A stretch of 64,000 nucleotides of DNA, taken from contig NZ_PJND01000009.1 of the NCBI RefSeq assembly GCF_002846575.1, forward strand, positions 248,001-312,000, written 5' to 3'. Each line of letters starts with the position of its first letter. Within the stretch, counting starts at the first letter, position 1. Positions 37,429-45,479 of the stretch are shown piece after piece. This DNA is from Flavobacterium lindanitolerans. Its GTDB lineage: Bacteria; Bacteroidota; Bacteroidia; Flavobacteriales; Flavobacteriaceae. Below the pieces are notes generated by a model. That model was not told where the DNA came from. It saw only the letters and a list, made by a program, of their open reading frames with translations, and ran no database searches. The position numbers were made by a program, and so were the translations under genes.

Positions 37429-38507
37429 AACCAGTGTTTTCTTTTGAAATAGTAGACCATGCCAAGCACCGTTAGGAACATCACACCTAAAACTATAAAA
37501 TAGCCGTTTTCCATTTTCAGCTCGGGCATATTTTCAAAGTTCATTCCGTAAACCCCTACTATAAAAGTAAGTGGCATAAAGATTACAGAAAATATGGTGA
37601 GTGTTTTCATGATCTGGTTCATGCGCTGGCTTTGAGAGGAAAAGAATACGTTTGATGCACTATCCAGTGATTTCAAATCATAATCAATCTGTTCCAAAAG
37701 CTCAAGGCTTTTTTGATAAAGGCGTTCAAAAAAAGCATAATTGGATTTTTCAATGCTTCCGAAACCATCATCTTTTTGGTGGGTTTTCAAATTAAAAAGG
37801 GCATCACGCAACGGGATGATAGAACGTTTCAGGAAGTTCAGATTTTCACGCTCCTTTTCTATGTTTTCTAAAAAGACAGACTTGTAACTGTTTTTGGCTT
37901 CCACAAGCAACGCTTCAATGCCGTTTTCATAACTCTCTATCGTTATAAAAAAGTTTTCCATGACAGCATCCAGCAAAAGATACAGCAGATAATCACTTTT
38001 CTTCTTACGGACAATACCGCTATGCGTCTTGATTCGTTCGCGAATGTGCGTAAAAAAGTCGCTCTTTTTTTCCTGAAAAGAAACCAGTAGGTTGTCCTTC
38101 AGCAAAAAACTAATCTGTTCAACCCTAACAACGGCCGATTCTTCTTCCTGCAGAATAGATTTGATACTAAAAAAAAGAACGTCGTCAAGCTCGTCCATTT
38201 TTGTCCTTCTCGAAACATTCAGTATATCGCCAATGATAAAATTCTGGATATTTAAAAGTTCGCCTATGTCCTGGATTAGTTTTACATCATGAAGACCATG
38301 CACATTAAGCCATTTGACATCCTCGGCCTGCAACGGGTCTTCAATTTCTTTCCGTACGCGGTCAAGTGAAACTTTTTTATATTCTTCATATCCCAAATCA
38401 TCATATACAAACAGCTGCATTTCAACCGTATCTGTATTATGGATGCCTGTATATTCAAAATAATTGGGCTGTACTTTTCGGACTTCCTTATAACGTATTC
38501 TTCTCAA
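37425..38507 (-). CDS. corA: CorA family magnesium/cobalt transporter
   Basis: This is a 360-residue CorA channel for Mg2+ (also Co2+/Ni2+). A large N-terminal cytosolic alpha/beta funnel with long stalk helices precedes two C-terminal transmembrane helices. The selectivity-filter signature YGMNFENMPEL lies between them (GMN plus a MPEL loop). The C terminus is basic (KRKHWF). It is the first gene of a probable two-gene unit with DUF1003. hutI is divergent from it, with about 137 bases between. Confidence 0.95.
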   Translation of the reverse strand: MRRIRYKEVRKVQPNYFEYTGIHNTDTVEMQLFVYDDLGYEEYKKVSLDRVRKEIEDPLQAEDVKWLNVHGLHDVKLIQDIGELLNIQNFIIGDILNVSRRTKMDELDDVLFFSIKSILQEEESAVVRVEQISFLLKDNLLVSFQEKKSDFFTHIRERIKTHSGIVRKKKSDYLLYLLLDAVMENFFITIESYENGIEALLVEAKNSYKSVFLENIEKERENLNFLKRSIIPLRDALFNLKTHQKDDGFGSIEKSNYAFFERLYQKSLELLEQIDYDLKSLDSASNVFFSSQSQRMNQIMKTLTIFSVIFMPLTFIVGVYGMNFENMPELKMENGYFIVLGVMFLTVLGMVYYFKRKHWF

Positions 38508-38644
38508 GACATTTTAATTTGTTATAAAGATAGGAGTTTTTAAAATTCCATTTACATTTACAAAAATATTTCCGCCTGATATCGAGAAGCCTGAAAAGCT
38601 GCCAAACCCTACTCTATCGGGTCAATTTGCAAACATTACAAAAG

Positions 38645-39880
38645 ATGAAAACACTTCTGATTAACATACAAGAATTACTCCAGGTAAGGCCTACTCCTAT
38701 TGACAAGGTTTCCGGAACGGATATGGCAACGCTACCTGCCATCCAAAATGCCTTTCTTCTTATTGAAAACAATCTGATTAGCGATTTTGGAAAAATGGAA
38801 GACCTTCCTAAGATTCCTGAAGCTCAAATTATTGATGCAACCGGAAAAACAGTACTTCCAGCCTGGTGCGACAGCCATACACATATTGTATATGCCGGAA
38901 ATCGCGTACAGGAGTTTGTTGACCGTATCAACGGTTTGTCGTATGAAGAAATTGCCAATCGCGGTGGTGGTATTTTAAATTCGGCAAAAAAATTAAATGA
39001 AACTTCAGAAGAAGAAATCTACCAACAATCCAAAGAACGCCTGAAAGAAGTCATGAAACAGGGTTCCGGAGCTGTAGAGATAAAATCAGGCTACGGACTA
39101 ACAGTCGAGGGCGAACTGAAAATGCTCCGCGTTATCAAAAAATTAAAAGAAAATTATCCGGTAGCCATAAAGGCTACTTTTTTGGGCGCCCATGCCTTTC
39201 CTAAGGAATTTAAAGAAAATCATTCCGGTTATATTGATGTTATCGTGAATGAAATGCTTCCAAAAATAGCCGCAGAAAATCTGGCCGATTATATCGATGC
39301 TTTTCTTGAAACGGGTTATTTTTCTGTTGAAGAAACAGAAAGAATCATGGAAGCCGGAAAGAAGTATGGTTTGCCTGCCAAAATCCATGTCAACCAATTT
39401 ACAGCCATCAACGGGATTGAAGCCTGTGTAAAACACAATGCCCTTTCTGTTGACCATTTGGAAATCGTAACCGATGAAGATATTGAAATACTGAAAAATT
39501 CCGATACGATGCCAGTCGCATTGCCTTCCTGCTCCTATTTTATCAGTATTCCATATACGCCAGCCCGAAAAATGATGGAAGCCGGACTGCCATTAGCTTT
39601 GGCAACCGATTTTAATCCGGGAACCACACCGTCCGGCAATATGAACTTTGTAGTGGCAACAGCCTGTATTAAAATGAAAATGACACCGGAAGAAGCGATT
39701 AATGCCGCTACTATTAACGGAGCCTATGCTATGGGACTTTCAGAAACCCACGGTTCTATTACCAAAGGAAAACGTGCCAACCTGATTATTACCAAACCAA
39801 TCACTTCTTTTTATCAATTGCCGTATGCTTTTGGTACCAATTTGATTGAGCAGGTGATTATTGAAGGGAAATTGGTTTGA
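38645..39880 (+). CDS. hutI: imidazolonepropionase
   Basis: HutI hydrolyses 4-imidazolone-5-propionate to N-formimino-L-glutamate, the third step of histidine degradation. The 411-residue amidohydrolase starts at ATG 38645 (MKTLLINIQ); a TTG at 38627 is less likely. The metal site shows as SHTHIVYAG, with further ligands in LGAHAFP, IHVNQF and ALATDFNPGT. It is the upstream of two hut genes here; hutG lies 2.4 kb downstream on the same strand, with three other genes between. hutH and hutU are not in the window. Confidence 0.96.
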   Translation: MKTLLINIQELLQVRPTPIDKVSGTDMATLPAIQNAFLLIENNLISDFGKMEDLPKIPEAQIIDATGKTVLPAWCDSHTHIVYAGNRVQEFVDRINGLSYEEIANRGGGILNSAKKLNETSEEEIYQQSKERLKEVMKQGSGAVEIKSGYGLTVEGELKMLRVIKKLKENYPVAIKATFLGAHAFPKEFKENHSGYIDVIVNEMLPKIAAENLADYIDAFLETGYFSVEETERIMEAGKKYGLPAKIHVNQFTAINGIEACVKHNALSVDHLEIVTDEDIEILKNSDTMPVALPSCSYFISIPYTPARKMMEAGLPLALATDFNPGTTPSGNMNFVVATACIKMKMTPEEAINAATINGAYAMGLSETHGSITKGKRANLIITKPITSFYQLPYAFGTNLIEQVIIEGKLV

Positions 39881-39883
39881 TAA

Positions 39884-40444
39884 ATGAATCATTATCTGTA
39901 CAAAAACTTCATAGTTGAAGTACTGAACGAACCTACATACGAATTGGGGTCAACGAATAAGGATTTCAACTATGAAAAGATTTTTTTCAGCGATGACGGA
40001 CAAGAATATCATCCTACGTCTAAACATGGAATTAAAATTTACAGAGATAATCAGGTCATCACCGGTTCTCTGCTAATTGGTTCAGGTGGAGCAACAGGAG
40101 TGTATCAAAATTCATCTTTAATTGACGATAATGAATTACTCATTTGCTGTTGTGATACCGTATTTTGCATAGCGCTTCCAACTCTGGATTTAAAATGGAA
40201 AACAAAAGCTGATTGGGCAACATGTTTTAGAATCTTCAAACAGGACAATGACTACATTGTACATGGAGAAACTCAAATTTCAAAACTTGATAAAGGCGGA
40301 AATATAAAATGGGAATTTGGCGGTGCAGATATTTTTGTTTCATTAGATAATGAAGAAGTGTTTACAATTGAAAATGATGGTATTTCACTTATTGACTTTT
40401 CAAAAACAAAATACAAGATAAATTTTGATGGAAAATTGGTTTGA
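39884..40444 (+). CDS. unknown cytosolic protein between hut genes
   Basis: I do not recognise this 186-residue protein. It has no signal peptide or membrane helix. Repeating short beta strands with Asp/Gly turns (LLIGSGGATGVYQNSSLIDDNELLIC, TLDLKWKTKADWA, KLDKGGNIKWEFGG) suggest a partial beta-propeller such as a PQQ/WD-like blade set. It begins three bases after the hutI stop. Both this gene and hutI end in GKLV, encoded by a near-identical 15-base segment (GGRAAATTGGTTTGA, with one difference). That could mark the edges of an insertion or be chance. Confidence 0.65.
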   Translation: MNHYLYKNFIVEVLNEPTYELGSTNKDFNYEKIFFSDDGQEYHPTSKHGIKIYRDNQVITGSLLIGSGGATGVYQNSSLIDDNELLICCCDTVFCIALPTLDLKWKTKADWATCFRIFKQDNDYIVHGETQISKLDKGGNIKWEFGGADIFVSLDNEEVFTIENDGISLIDFSKTKYKINFDGKLV

Positions 40445-40471
40445 AGTAAAACATTTTAATAACTATAAACA

Positions 40472-41224
40472 ATGATTAAAAATATCTTTACTGCTATTTT
40501 ATTCTATTTTATTGCCATAAGTTGTAATTCCCAGAAAAAAGACAATTTTAAAGCAAAAGAAATTTATAAATCTGATAATCTGACCATTACTCAAATATCA
40601 GAAAATTCTTTTATCCATACTTCATTTAAACAAACCAATGATTTTGGCAATGTTCCCTGTAATGGACTCATAGTAAGAGACAATAATGAAACTATTGTTT
40701 TTGATACGCCAGTCAATAACACTATTTCAGAAGAATTAATAAAATGGATAAATGAGACTCTTCATTCAAAAATTAATGCCATTATTCCAACTCACTTTCA
40801 TGACGACTGTCTTGGAGGATTAGAAGCATTTCATAATCACAATATTCCTTCTTATGCCTATATTAAAACCGTTGAATTAGCCAAAGAAAATAATTTTACT
40901 ATTCCTAAAAATAGCTTTAATGATTCCGTAATATTAAAAGTGGGAGATAAAGAAACCATTACAAAATTTTTCGGAGAAGGCCATACAAAAGACAATGTTG
41001 TTGGTTATTTCCCAAGTGAGAATATATTATTTGGAGGATGTTTATTAAAAGAACTAAAGGCAAGTAAGGGATATTTAGGAGACGCCAATATTTCCGCCTG
41101 GTCAAATACGGTTGAAAAAGTCAAAAGGGAATATCCTGATGTAAAAATTATCGTTCCGGGACACGGAAAATATGGAAACCATGAATTACTTGATTATACC
41201 ATTAAGTTATTCAAAACTCAATAA
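40472..41224 (+). CDS. subclass B1 metallo-beta-lactamase
   Basis: This 250-residue exported lipoprotein (lipobox AISC, Cys18) of the metallo-beta-lactamase fold has the complete B1 zinc set. Zn1 ligands are H108 and H110 (HFHDD) and H171 (GEGHTKDN). Zn2 ligands are D112, C190 (GGCLLKE) and H231 (PGHG). The Cys-Zn2 site separates true B1 beta-lactamases from glyoxalase-type relatives. The pattern resembles CcrA/CfiA and other Bacteroidota chromosomal enzymes, which can hydrolyse carbapenems. Actual activity is unproven. Three sampled 60-base lines hold 13-17 G+C, against 19-26 in lines from neighbouring genes, so its composition differs. Confidence 0.9.
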   Translation: MIKNIFTAILFYFIAISCNSQKKDNFKAKEIYKSDNLTITQISENSFIHTSFKQTNDFGNVPCNGLIVRDNNETIVFDTPVNNTISEELIKWINETLHSKINAIIPTHFHDDCLGGLEAFHNHNIPSYAYIKTVELAKENNFTIPKNSFNDSVILKVGDKETITKFFGEGHTKDNVVGYFPSENILFGGCLLKELKASKGYLGDANISAWSNTVEKVKREYPDVKIIVPGHGKYGNHELLDYTIKLFKTQ

Positions 41225-41266
41225 AAATTTAGCTATTGGCAGAATAGAACGGAAACCATGGTTAAA

Positions 41267-41293
41267 AAAAGGAGCCAATTGGCTCCTTTTCTA
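41267..41293. terminator. bidirectional rho-independent terminator
   Basis: GGAGCCAATTGGCTCC (41271-41286) is a perfect palindrome flanked by A7 and T4. It lies between the lactamase gene and the convergent coiled-coil gene. Confidence 0.87.
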
Positions 41294-41323
41294 TGCAGTT
41301 TAAGTTTTGGTGTTTTGTTTGTC

Positions 41324-42205
41324 TTATTTCAGCGTAAAGCTTGTTTTTGAAACCAGTGTTCCTTTGTCAAAAATATTTACAAAGTAGGTGCCTTTTTCAA
41401 AATCTACGCCATTGCCGTCCAAAAATTCGCAGACATCTACTGCTTTATTTTCATAGGCCACTGTAGTTGTGAAACTGTAAGTCAATGACATATCGCCAAA
41501 AGCTTCTGTTTTTTTCTCACCTAACACGTTGTTTTTGCTGTCGATGATTTGAACGTAGTACAGCTTGTTTCCTGATTTGGCAACCTCATTTTGCGCAATA
41601 GCAAAACAAACTTTAAGCTTATCCGCTCTTCTTGCTCTTTCGGTTACAACCTGTTTTCCTGAACTTCTTTCTTTGATGGCTTCAGTTCTTAAATTCATTA
41701 CTGTTAGCTTCGAAGCTTTTTCAACGGTTTTGGCCAGATTTTCATTTTGAATGACCAATGTGTCGTTAAATCTTTTAGCTTCTCCTAAGGCCATAGAAAT
41801 ACTGTCATTTTTGGAAGCTAAAAGCGAATTCTGATTTTTCAGTAATCCGTTTTCTTTCGCTAATGCATTAAATTTGGCGTTAAGAGCATTGTATTGGCTT
41901 TGGTATTTTTTCAGAGAAGCCACGTCTCCTTTTGATTTTTCGAGGTCAGCCATCAGTTTGACAACTTTTTCTCTTTCTGCAATCAGCTCATCCGATATGG
42001 ATGTGTTTTCTGCGATAGCAGCATCTAATTTGGTTTTCAGAGCGGCGAGGTCATTCATTGCAGTCTCTTTGTCCTTGACTAAAAGAGTTTCTGTAGATTT
42101 TGCATCGCTGCTCATTTTGTACATGTAGACTAAACTCCCCGCGAGCAGAATTGCCAAAACGACGATAATCGCTTTTAAGCTCGAATTGCTTTTTTGATTT
42201 TCCAT
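41324..42205 (-). CDS. membrane-anchored coiled-coil protein of unknown function
   Basis: This 293-residue protein has one N-terminal transmembrane helix (about 11-30) and then a long coiled coil (about 36-170) rich in Leu/Lys/Glu/Asn heptads. A globular C-terminal domain (about 195-293) contains two Cys (LKVCFA, VDVCEF) and a beta-rich end (GTYFVNIFDKGTLVSKTSFTLK). The topology suggests a cytosolic short tail and a periplasmic body. Similar proteins occur widely in Flavobacterium without known function. It lies opposite to the surrounding hut genes. Confidence 0.75.
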   Translation of the reverse strand: MENQKSNSSLKAIIVVLAILLAGSLVYMYKMSSDAKSTETLLVKDKETAMNDLAALKTKLDAAIAENTSISDELIAEREKVVKLMADLEKSKGDVASLKKYQSQYNALNAKFNALAKENGLLKNQNSLLASKNDSISMALGEAKRFNDTLVIQNENLAKTVEKASKLTVMNLRTEAIKERSSGKQVVTERARRADKLKVCFAIAQNEVAKSGNKLYYVQIIDSKNNVLGEKKTEAFGDMSLTYSFTTTVAYENKAVDVCEFLDGNGVDFEKGTYFVNIFDKGTLVSKTSFTLK

Positions 42206-42313
42206 AATAGTAGTGGTAATGGTTTAAACAAATTAAATAATTTTTTGGGGGATTTATAAGACACTTAACGTAAGTTTATATAATTATATTATTTTTGAAC
42301 CTAAATATTTTTT

Positions 42314-43354
42314 ATGGAAAAGCTTATTCCCTTCACTGTGCACGATTTAGCAAGAGTAACTAATTTTCGAAGCGGTGAGGTTAAATTTGGCGAAAAAATG
42401 CAGACCATCCCAAAAGGGGCGGATGCTTCAGAATACCTAAAAAATTCCGATGCGAAATTTGTGTTGTTCGGAATTCCGGAAGACATTGGCGTACGGGCCA
42501 ATTACGGACGACCGGGAGCTGCTTCTGCCTGGGAAAGTACTATAAAAAGCATTGCCAATATCCAGCACAACCGCTTTAGCAAAGGCAACCAGATTTTAGT
42601 CCTGGGCCATTTGGATGTGGCCGAAGAAATGAAAGAAGTAGAAAATCTGGATTTTAATATTATTGAAGAACGCAAACAGCTTTCCAAAGTAGTAGAAAAG
42701 ATTGACAAGGAAGTTTCACATATTATTTTCAATATCGTTAAAGCCGGAAAAATTCCGGTTATTATAGGCGGCGGACATAACAATGCCTATGGAAATATCA
42801 AAGGAACTGCTCTTGCCAAAGGAAAAGCCATTAATGCAGTTAATTTTGACGCCCATTCCGATTTCAGAATATTGGAAGGAAGACACAGCGGCAACGGTTT
42901 TTCGTATGCGTATGAAGAAGGCTTTCTGAAAAAATATTTTGTTTTTGGGCTACACGAAAGCTATACCTCCAAAAGTGTGCTGCATGAAATAAAAAAACTG
43001 GAAGACAGGGTTCGAATCAATACCTATGATGAAATCAACATCCGCAAAGAAAAAGATTTCAGATTGGAAATGGAAAGAGCGTATTCGTTTATCCGAAATG
43101 ACTTTTACGGTATCGAAATTGATTTGGATTCCATTCCCGGAATACCAAGCAGCGCGATGACATTGAGCGGCTTTTCTGTAGAAGAAGTACGCCAGTTTAT
43201 CCATTTTTTCAGCCAGGACCCAAATGCGTGCTATCTCCATATTTGCGAAGGAGCTCCTGATTTGGGAGATTCCAAAAACAGCCATCTGGTTGGAAAATTA
43301 ATAGGTTATCTTGTAACCGATTTTATGAAAGCCAAGAGCGAAATAGAAAAATAG
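42314..43354 (+). CDS. hutG: formimidoylglutamase
   Basis: HutG, an arginase/ureohydrolase-family Mn2+ enzyme, converts N-formimino-L-glutamate to glutamate and formamide. The 346-residue protein carries the metal-binding GGGHNNAYGN, NFDAHSDFR and GIEIDLDSIPG. Assignment to HutG rather than arginase or agmatinase rests on the nearby hutI. The response-regulator gene starts immediately after its stop codon (TAG then ATG, no spacer), so the two are on one transcript. Confidence 0.9.
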   Translation: MEKLIPFTVHDLARVTNFRSGEVKFGEKMQTIPKGADASEYLKNSDAKFVLFGIPEDIGVRANYGRPGAASAWESTIKSIANIQHNRFSKGNQILVLGHLDVAEEMKEVENLDFNIIEERKQLSKVVEKIDKEVSHIIFNIVKAGKIPVIIGGGHNNAYGNIKGTALAKGKAINAVNFDAHSDFRILEGRHSGNGFSYAYEEGFLKKYFVFGLHESYTSKSVLHEIKKLEDRVRINTYDEINIRKEKDFRLEMERAYSFIRNDFYGIEIDLDSIPGIPSSAMTLSGFSVEEVRQFIHFFSQDPNACYLHICEGAPDLGDSKNSHLVGKLIGYLVTDFMKAKSEIEK

Positions 43355-44029
43355 ATGAATATACTTCTCATTGAAGACGACAAACGAATCAGCGATTTTG
43401 TAATCAAGGGACTGGAAGAAAACGGTTTTTCCGTTACCCTTGCCGTTACCGGAGAAATTGCACGTGAAATGGTGTCGGAAAACGAATGGGATATCATCCT
43501 GATGGATATTATGCTGCCCGGCATAGATGGGATACAACTTACGAAACTCATCCGATTCAAAAAAAACCATACCCCTATTCTGGTATTGAGTGCGCTGGAT
43601 GATGCAGACAATAAAGTAGCTGCCTTAGATAGCGGTGCTGATGATTATCTGGTTAAGCCTTTTCATTTCAAAGAATTGATTTCGAGGATAAATGCGTTGA
43701 CAAGAAGAACCAAATTCAATTATAAAGAAAAAGAACAGGTTTATTTTTGCCATAACCTGACGGTCAATCTTGACGAGCATTCCGTTTTTCAAAATGACCA
43801 GCCTATTGATTTGTCGCCAAGAGAATACAAACTGCTTTTGTTTTTATTGGAGAACAAGAACAAGGTCGTTTCCAGAACACAAATCCTAAATGCCGTTTGG
43901 GGCATCCATTATGACAATAATACGAATGTGGTAGACGTATATATTTCTTATCTTAGAAACAAAATTGACGAAAACCAGCATAAATTCATCCATACCATCA
44001 AAGGAACCGGCTACATGCTCAAAGAATAG
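43355..44029 (+). CDS. OmpR-family response regulator
   Basis: This 224-residue response regulator has a receiver domain (1-115) with phospho-acceptor Asp51 (IILMD), the acidic pair ED at 7-8 and Lys in LVKPF. A winged-helix DNA-binding domain (about 130-222) follows, with SPREYKLLLFLLENKNKVVSR and YISYLRNKI. It pairs with the kinase encoded four bases downstream and precedes a metal-efflux operon, in the manner of CusR/CopR. Its probable operator is the 11-bp-phased array at 45381-45419. Confidence 0.93.
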   Translation: MNILLIEDDKRISDFVIKGLEENGFSVTLAVTGEIAREMVSENEWDIILMDIMLPGIDGIQLTKLIRFKKNHTPILVLSALDDADNKVAALDSGADDYLVKPFHFKELISRINALTRRTKFNYKEKEQVYFCHNLTVNLDEHSVFQNDQPIDLSPREYKLLLFLLENKNKVVSRTQILNAVWGIHYDNNTNVVDVYISYLRNKIDENQHKFIHTIKGTGYMLKE

Positions 44030-44032
44030 TTT

Positions 44033-45385
44033 ATGAAAATCCGAAACCGCTTAACGTTAATCTCATCCCTTACTTTTGGATTTGTTTTCATTATCGCGTC
44101 GGTTTTGATTTATTTTGCATTCTACAACAGTTCTGAAAAGGTTGTCTTTAAAGAATTGCAGAAAACCTGCCTGCTCTCTGCCATCTATTATCTTGAAAAA
44201 GATGAACTCCCGCACTATGAACACTCCGCTATTAAAGAACAATTTGAGGAGAATATCCAAAATGATATCGTTCGGGTTTACGACCTCAATAATGTTATTG
44301 TTTATGGTGAAAAGGAAGCCGACAGGAACATAAATCCTACGAATCTTAACTTTATCCGCAAAAACAAAAAACTTAGCTTTAAGTCCAACAACCACTTTTA
44401 TTACGGAATCTTTTATAATGACAACCAGGGAGATTTTGTGGTATTTGTAAAAACAAAAAGCGAAGTATTTAAGTCGCAAACGAACCGATTGCTGGTTATT
44501 ATGATTGTCGTTTTATTTGGTGGACTATTTTTGATTTTCCTCCTGAGCCGTTTACTTTCCAATATTGCCTATCGCCCAATTACAAATGTTATCAACCAGG
44601 TTAATTCGATGGAATTAAGCTCCTTAGACGATCCTATCTTATCTTCTAATACAAATGACGAAGTACAGGAACTGATAGCCACATTCAACAATCTTTTGAG
44701 CCGTCTTTCGGATACTTTTGCCATACAAAAGAATTTTATCAACTACGTTTCACACGAGTTTAAAACGCCTTTAGCTTCAATTTCCGGAAATCTGGAAGTT
44801 TTTGCCCAAAAGGACAGAACGCCGGAAGAATATCAAAAAGTAACTTCGGAGGCTTTGGAAAATGTCTACCATATCGAAGAAATACTAAACAATCTTATGA
44901 TGCTTTCCGGACTGAAAACTATCCATCAGGAAAATGAAACTTTCCGTATTGATGAAACCGTTTGGGACATCAACGACCAGATTTTTGAAACACACGAAAA
45001 GCAGGAAATCGGTATTGATTTAGACGTAAAAAATGAGGAATTGCTATCCGTTAAAGGTAATGAAGTGCAAATCAGGCTGGCATTGTACAATCTGATAGAA
45101 AATGCCGTAAAATATTCAGAAGGAAATCCTATAAAAATTTCACTTTCAGAGGTAAACAATCAACTTCAAATTATAATAGAGGATTATGGGAAAGGTATTC
45201 TAAAAGAAGACCTGAACTACATACAGCAGACCTTTTATCGTGGCAAAAATGTAGGCAATATCAAAGGAAGCGGTATTGGACTTTCACTGGCAACTATTAT
45301 TTTTAAGCAAAACAACATACAATTTACAATTCATTCAGAAGAAAACTCCGGAACCCGTATTACACTACTGTTTCCAAAACTCTAA
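44033..45385 (+). CDS. membrane sensor histidine kinase
   Basis: This 450-residue kinase has two transmembrane helices (about 9-30 and 152-172) framing a periplasmic sensor domain of about 120 residues. HAMP, HisKA with phospho-acceptor His241 (SHEFKTPLASISG) and HATPase_c (NLIENAVKYSEG, DYGKGI, GSGIGLSLATII) follow. The sensor domain has no CXXC or Met-rich metal site that I can see, so the stimulus is open. It follows its response regulator by three bases. Its stop codon overlaps the first unit of the putative operator for the efflux operon. Confidence 0.92.
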   Translation: MKIRNRLTLISSLTFGFVFIIASVLIYFAFYNSSEKVVFKELQKTCLLSAIYYLEKDELPHYEHSAIKEQFEENIQNDIVRVYDLNNVIVYGEKEADRNINPTNLNFIRKNKKLSFKSNNHFYYGIFYNDNQGDFVVFVKTKSEVFKSQTNRLLVIMIVVLFGGLFLIFLLSRLLSNIAYRPITNVINQVNSMELSSLDDPILSSNTNDEVQELIATFNNLLSRLSDTFAIQKNFINYVSHEFKTPLASISGNLEVFAQKDRTPEEYQKVTSEALENVYHIEEILNNLMMLSGLKTIHQENETFRIDETVWDINDQIFETHEKQEIGIDLDVKNEELLSVKGNEVQIRLALYNLIENAVKYSEGNPIKISLSEVNNQLQIIIEDYGKGILKEDLNYIQQTFYRGKNVGNIKGSGIGLSLATIIFKQNNIQFTIHSEENSGTRITLLFPKL

Positions 45386-45419
45386 TCGTTTTCTAATGTT
45401 GGATTAATCTACTTCTAAT
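45381..45419 (+). promoter_or_regulatory. four 11-bp-phased direct repeats, probable response-regulator operator
   Basis: TCTAAT at 45381, 45392 and 45414 and ATTAAT at 45403 are spaced exactly 11 bases apart. This helical phasing is typical of OmpR/PhoB-family direct-repeat boxes. The array ends about 18 bases before an imperfect -7 sequence (TAATCTTTG near 45438), in place of a -33 TTTG. That arrangement fits an activator that replaces the -33 contact. Confidence 0.65.
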
Positions 45420-45479
45420 GCGGCTCAAATAGGGCTATAATCTTTGCGATATAGATTTGCAGTCATAAATAGACTCAAA

